11,222 bases of DNA. It comes from Leucogyrophana mollusca (taxonomy: Eukaryota > Basidiomycota > Agaricomycetes > Boletales). Shown here one piece after another: positions 8,791 through 11,222 of the stretch. The notes under the pieces were generated by a model, which did no database searches, was not told the DNA's origin, and saw only the letters and a list, made by a program, of their open reading frames with translations. The position numbers and the translations under genes were made by a program. The stretch's first letter is position 1, and each line of letters opens with the position of its first letter. Location: positions 1-11,222 of the forward strand of contig MU266852.1 in the NCBI GenBank assembly GCA_021014945.1, read 5' to 3'.

Positions 8791-10771
8791 TCACAAATGA
8801 TTGATCCTCCACCTTATCATGGGCTCCTCGACACCACTCGCCTCCGAGTCCGAGTCCAACACCTCTGCTTCCTCCTCCCATGCCTGCAATGCACGAGCTT
8901 CACGTAATCCTTGTCTATGCTTAAGCTGGAGCTCCTCCAGTTCTTGGTGCATTGCCAGGAGCGCCTTGAGAAGATCCTCACCCTCGCGAGAAATGAGTTT
9001 GATGTGCCAGATGTGTGGGAGGAGGTTGTCGATGGTTCGGATGTTGTAGAAATGATCAAGTAAGTTTTTCATCGTCGGTTCAGGTAGAAAAACATCTGGC
9101 GGAAGCCATCCACAGCTTGCCTCATCCGCCTTATCCCACACAGAATACCGCCACTCGATCAGCCACTTCGTAGCACGCTCTCGCCTTAACTTTGTCAAGC
9201 ACTGCTTCTTCAGTGGCTTCTCCTTGGGTTTCACTGTTATCAGACCCTCATCCTTGACCTCCGTCTCCATGGAATTCTCGGCTTCGGGATGGCATCCACT
9301 ACAGTTGCATACAGTCTTCTTCAGTGCAGGAGGATGTGCCTTGCAGTATGAGCAGCTACACAGTACATCGTCCTTTGGGTTCTCATACAGTTTGTCTAAC
9401 TTCTCCACTTTGCACTGCGCCAGGATCAATTCCGCCATTGGGACATCCATGGCCACTCTACCGCCACTGGCGACACTTTTTTTTTTACCTGTGCATATGC
9501 ATGGCATTTGTCCCTCCTCAACAATGTCCATAGCTGTGGCAACAGCGCCTGGCGTGATATAAAGGATGCCTCGAGGCATATTCGTGGCTTGCCATGGTCG
9601 GATGTGCCCAAGCATTTGCCAATATTCATCAACACTCTCCGATTCTCCAACAACCACCACATCATCGAAGCACGGGGCATCAATGCCAACGGAAAATATG
9701 GACGTCGCCATGATGACTGGTGAATGCGGGTCCTTATTGCGCCACAACACAAGTGTCTCATTGTTGTATGACTTCCAGTTCAATGCATTAAACAGTCTGA
9801 TTCGTTTAGCGTGGTTTGGATCACTGGAATTTGCCTCCACAAGTAGGTGTTGACCCGGAAACCAAGCGCAACGTTCGACAGAACAAGAGCCTCTTTCTGC
9901 TGTCTTTTATTATCCAATCGAGCTCCGGGAATCTCGTAGTGCCGAGGCCTGATTGTAAGGTGCGGAATATGATTTGTATGTTGTGTCGCATGTTTGACCG
10001 GCGAATGGTGCTGTACTAACCCGACTTAAACCCAAGGAACTGACATACTTCTCGAGTGGGTGCTCCTGCCTGTAGAGTAGCAGTAACTGCAATAAGCAGG
10101 ACATGCTTTCATAGTCTTGCGTGCATGAAACTGATCTGCAGGAAGTCTTTTCGAAAACCCTTCCCCCAAATTAGCAAGAGGTGGGTTTCGTCCACGGCCA
10201 TCATGGATATCTTCTGAGAGAATTTTGGGTCATCTAGAACAGAAGCAAAACTGCTCAACTTCAATTGTTCAGGGGAGACAAGAATCATCGTGATCCCAAC
10301 ACAGGCTTCTCTAAAAAGGTTCCTATTCTCCTTTCGTGCGGCTTCCACAGTATCAGCGTTGATGGCTATTGTGGTGAGCTGCGCCTGTCGCATTTTGGTC
10401 TCCTACAAATAGATCTTAATGGCTTTTGTCAGTGCGTGACCTGCAAATGAACTTACCATCTCCTCCTCAAGAGCTTTGGTTGGGCAGGTAATGATCATTG
10501 CCAGATCAGAACGGAAAAAGACACCTGGGGCGAGGGCATGATTTGAGGAAAGTTTCCGAATAATATGCATCAATCGAATGAAAGTGTCAGTCTTGCCGGT
10601 TCCCGTTGCAGTGATCAACAAAACATCCTCTCCGTCGAGGAGAAGGGTGATAGCTTTTAGTTGGAAGTCGTGTGTGTCATAGGGTAAGGAGTCCTTGAGG
10701 ATTTGGCGGCAAAGTTCGCGTCCAGGGATACTGTTGAACCTAAAGTGTGGTGGGCTGTCTGTCGCACTCAT
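8791..10771 (-). pseudogene. RecQ-like ATP-dependent DNA helicase with Cys-rich tail, decayed
   Basis: This is a superfamily 2 helicase of the RecQ-like type that is multicopy in agaricomycetes. It would couple ATP hydrolysis to DNA unwinding in the nucleus. Exon 1 (10771-10457, 105 codons, ATG start MSATD) holds a Q-motif Gln (37) and Walker A TATGTGKT (Lys60). Intron 10456-10403 (54 nt, CTGAC branch site) leads to INADTVEAARKENRNLF and the DExH box AVDETHLLLIWG (176-179). TGA 10109-10111 follows MHARL. The same frame then gives motif III LLIAVTATLQAG, TAG 10016-10018, IRRSNMRHNIQIIFRTL and TRFPELDW. Frameshifts near 9865-9880 and 9830-9845 separate LFCRT, LGFRVNTYLWRQ and DPNHAKRIRLFNALNW. 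Motif V is ATSIFSVGIDAP. Motif VI is degenerate (QMLGHIRPW instead of a GRxGR-like core). A cluster CSCSYC...CNCSGC follows, then a basic/helical tail ending RINHL. It cannot encode a full active enzyme. Confidence 0.85.
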
Positions 10772-10936
10772 AGAAGGACATACGAGACACGTCTTGTTGA
10801 TTGCCCACTGGCCGCAAATATGACACTTACTTGATGACTCACTCAATATTGGCTGACATCGGATACTGGTGGTTGCGTCCAAATACGGTGAATTGTTGAA
10901 CTACGGTACTGTACCATTTCCTTCAATCTGGCAGGC
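10772..10936. promoter_or_regulatory. Upstream region of the helicase gene
   Basis: This is the 5' side of the leftward helicase gene. The helicase frame stays open upstream of its ATG (to about 10882) and encodes CHICGQWAINKTCLVC, a CxxC-x8-CxxC pattern. No ATG starts it, and a GTAAGT donor lies inside it (near 10832), so it may be leader or intron sequence instead. GGTACTGTACC (10905-10915) is a perfect palindrome of unknown role. Confidence 0.35.
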
Positions 10937-11002
10937 CCGTGACACCGTGACACCTGGGACTGATTCGGCTTTCCGTCACATGCTGGTCGTGACCGTGACA
11001 TG
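10937..11002 (-). repeat. Inverted GTCACGG-type repeat cluster
   Basis: On the minus strand this reads as repeated GTCACGG. CCGTGACA occurs twice in tandem at 10937-10944 and 10945-10952. CCGTGACATG at 10993-11002 is the exact reverse complement of CATGTCACGG, which differs by one base from the units at 4071-4080 and 4081-4090. Further partial copies (CGTCACATG, GTCGTGACC) lie between. The orientation is opposite to the cluster at 4061-4090, as expected for subterminal repeats of one element. Confidence 0.7.
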
Positions 11003-11222
11003 TACATAAAATTTCGGCAGCTCTTCAAAAACACTTATAAAGTGCCTCCAGTGCAATAGAAACACATACCGAGAGTTGAGGTGGTTGTGATGAATGTAGG
11101 AAGCTACGAAAAGTACCCACAATGTATCCTTTGTTCTTATAGCGAGCAGTACGAAGTACAGTACTGAAGTCACACTGGCACCATGCCCTAACAAGAATGG
11201 AAATATGCACCAGGACCAACCT
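11003..11222. other. Right-hand flank, no recognisable feature
   Basis: This is AT-rich sequence with only short frames on either strand and none resembling a known protein. It contains a TATA-like ACTTATAAAG (about 11033-11042) and a short self-complementary stretch around 11148-11166. It may be host flank or more decayed repeat. Confidence 0.35.

Larger units (their letters stand above)
4061..11002. mobile_element. Candidate large element: DUF6589 gene, accessory gene and RecQ-like helicase
   Basis: Two right-pointing genes and one left-pointing helicase gene meet tail to tail. The whole block is flanked by short GTCACGG-type repeat clusters in inverted orientation. What is seen is gene content, convergent layout and repeat clusters. 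What is known is that DUF6589-type and this kind of RecQ-like helicase gene occur in many copies in mushroom genomes. What is inferred is that they travel together as one DNA element. Exact ends, terminal inverted repeats and a target duplication were not found, so the boundaries are provisional. Confidence 0.35.

Noticed and set aside
9477..9486. Ten-T run (poly-A on the coding strand) as a frameshift in the helicase
   Set aside because: The frame is consistent on both sides (Lys-Lys-Lys), so no shift is needed there.

Overview
The window looks like nuclear DNA of a mushroom-forming fungus (Basidiomycota, Agaricomycetes). The evidence is many 44-63 nt GT...AG introns, often with CTRAY-type branch points, and gene families typical of agaricomycete repeat-rich DNA. 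These are a DUF6589-family protein, a RecQ-like fungal helicase with a Cys-rich tail, a fungal Tc1/mariner-type DDE transposase and a Pro-rich multi-exon family. No tRNA, rRNA or CRISPR array was seen. All family assignments come from recognising motifs by eye. No database search was run.

Layout. 1-830 is non-coding and repeat-like: a 50-nt hairpin (298-347), a smaller inverted repeat and a GGCC/AGCC-rich block. 832-2245 (+) is a four-exon gene for a basic/Pro-rich protein with an AT-hook-like motif and a helical C-terminal segment. It carries two apparent frameshifts and has no clear ATG. 2431-3862 (-) is a Tc1/mariner-type transposase gene with three small introns. It is broken near its first catalytic Asp by stops and about 310 bp of unrelated sequence. 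4061-4090 is a 3 x 10 bp tandem repeat (CAYRTCACGG-like).

4352-7105 (+) is a DUF6589-family gene with two in-frame TGA codons and one frameshift. It is followed on the same strand by a three-exon accessory gene (to 8436) with one TAG and one TGA. These converge on a RecQ-like helicase gene read leftward from 10771 to 8791, which has two in-frame stops and frameshifts. 10937-11002 holds the same GTCACGG motif in inverted orientation.

Interpretation. The block of about 6.9 kb from 4061 to 11002 (DUF6589 protein, accessory protein, RecQ-like helicase, inverted GTCACGG clusters) is a candidate large DNA mobile element. The DUF6589 protein would be the transposase-like component and the helicase its partner. 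Every recognisable gene is decayed. Several stops fit C-to-T changes (CGA to TGA, CAG to TAG), as expected for methylated or otherwise C-to-T-mutated fungal repeats. The left gene (832-2245) may belong to the same multicopy set, but it lies outside the repeats and is separated by the Tc1-type insertion.
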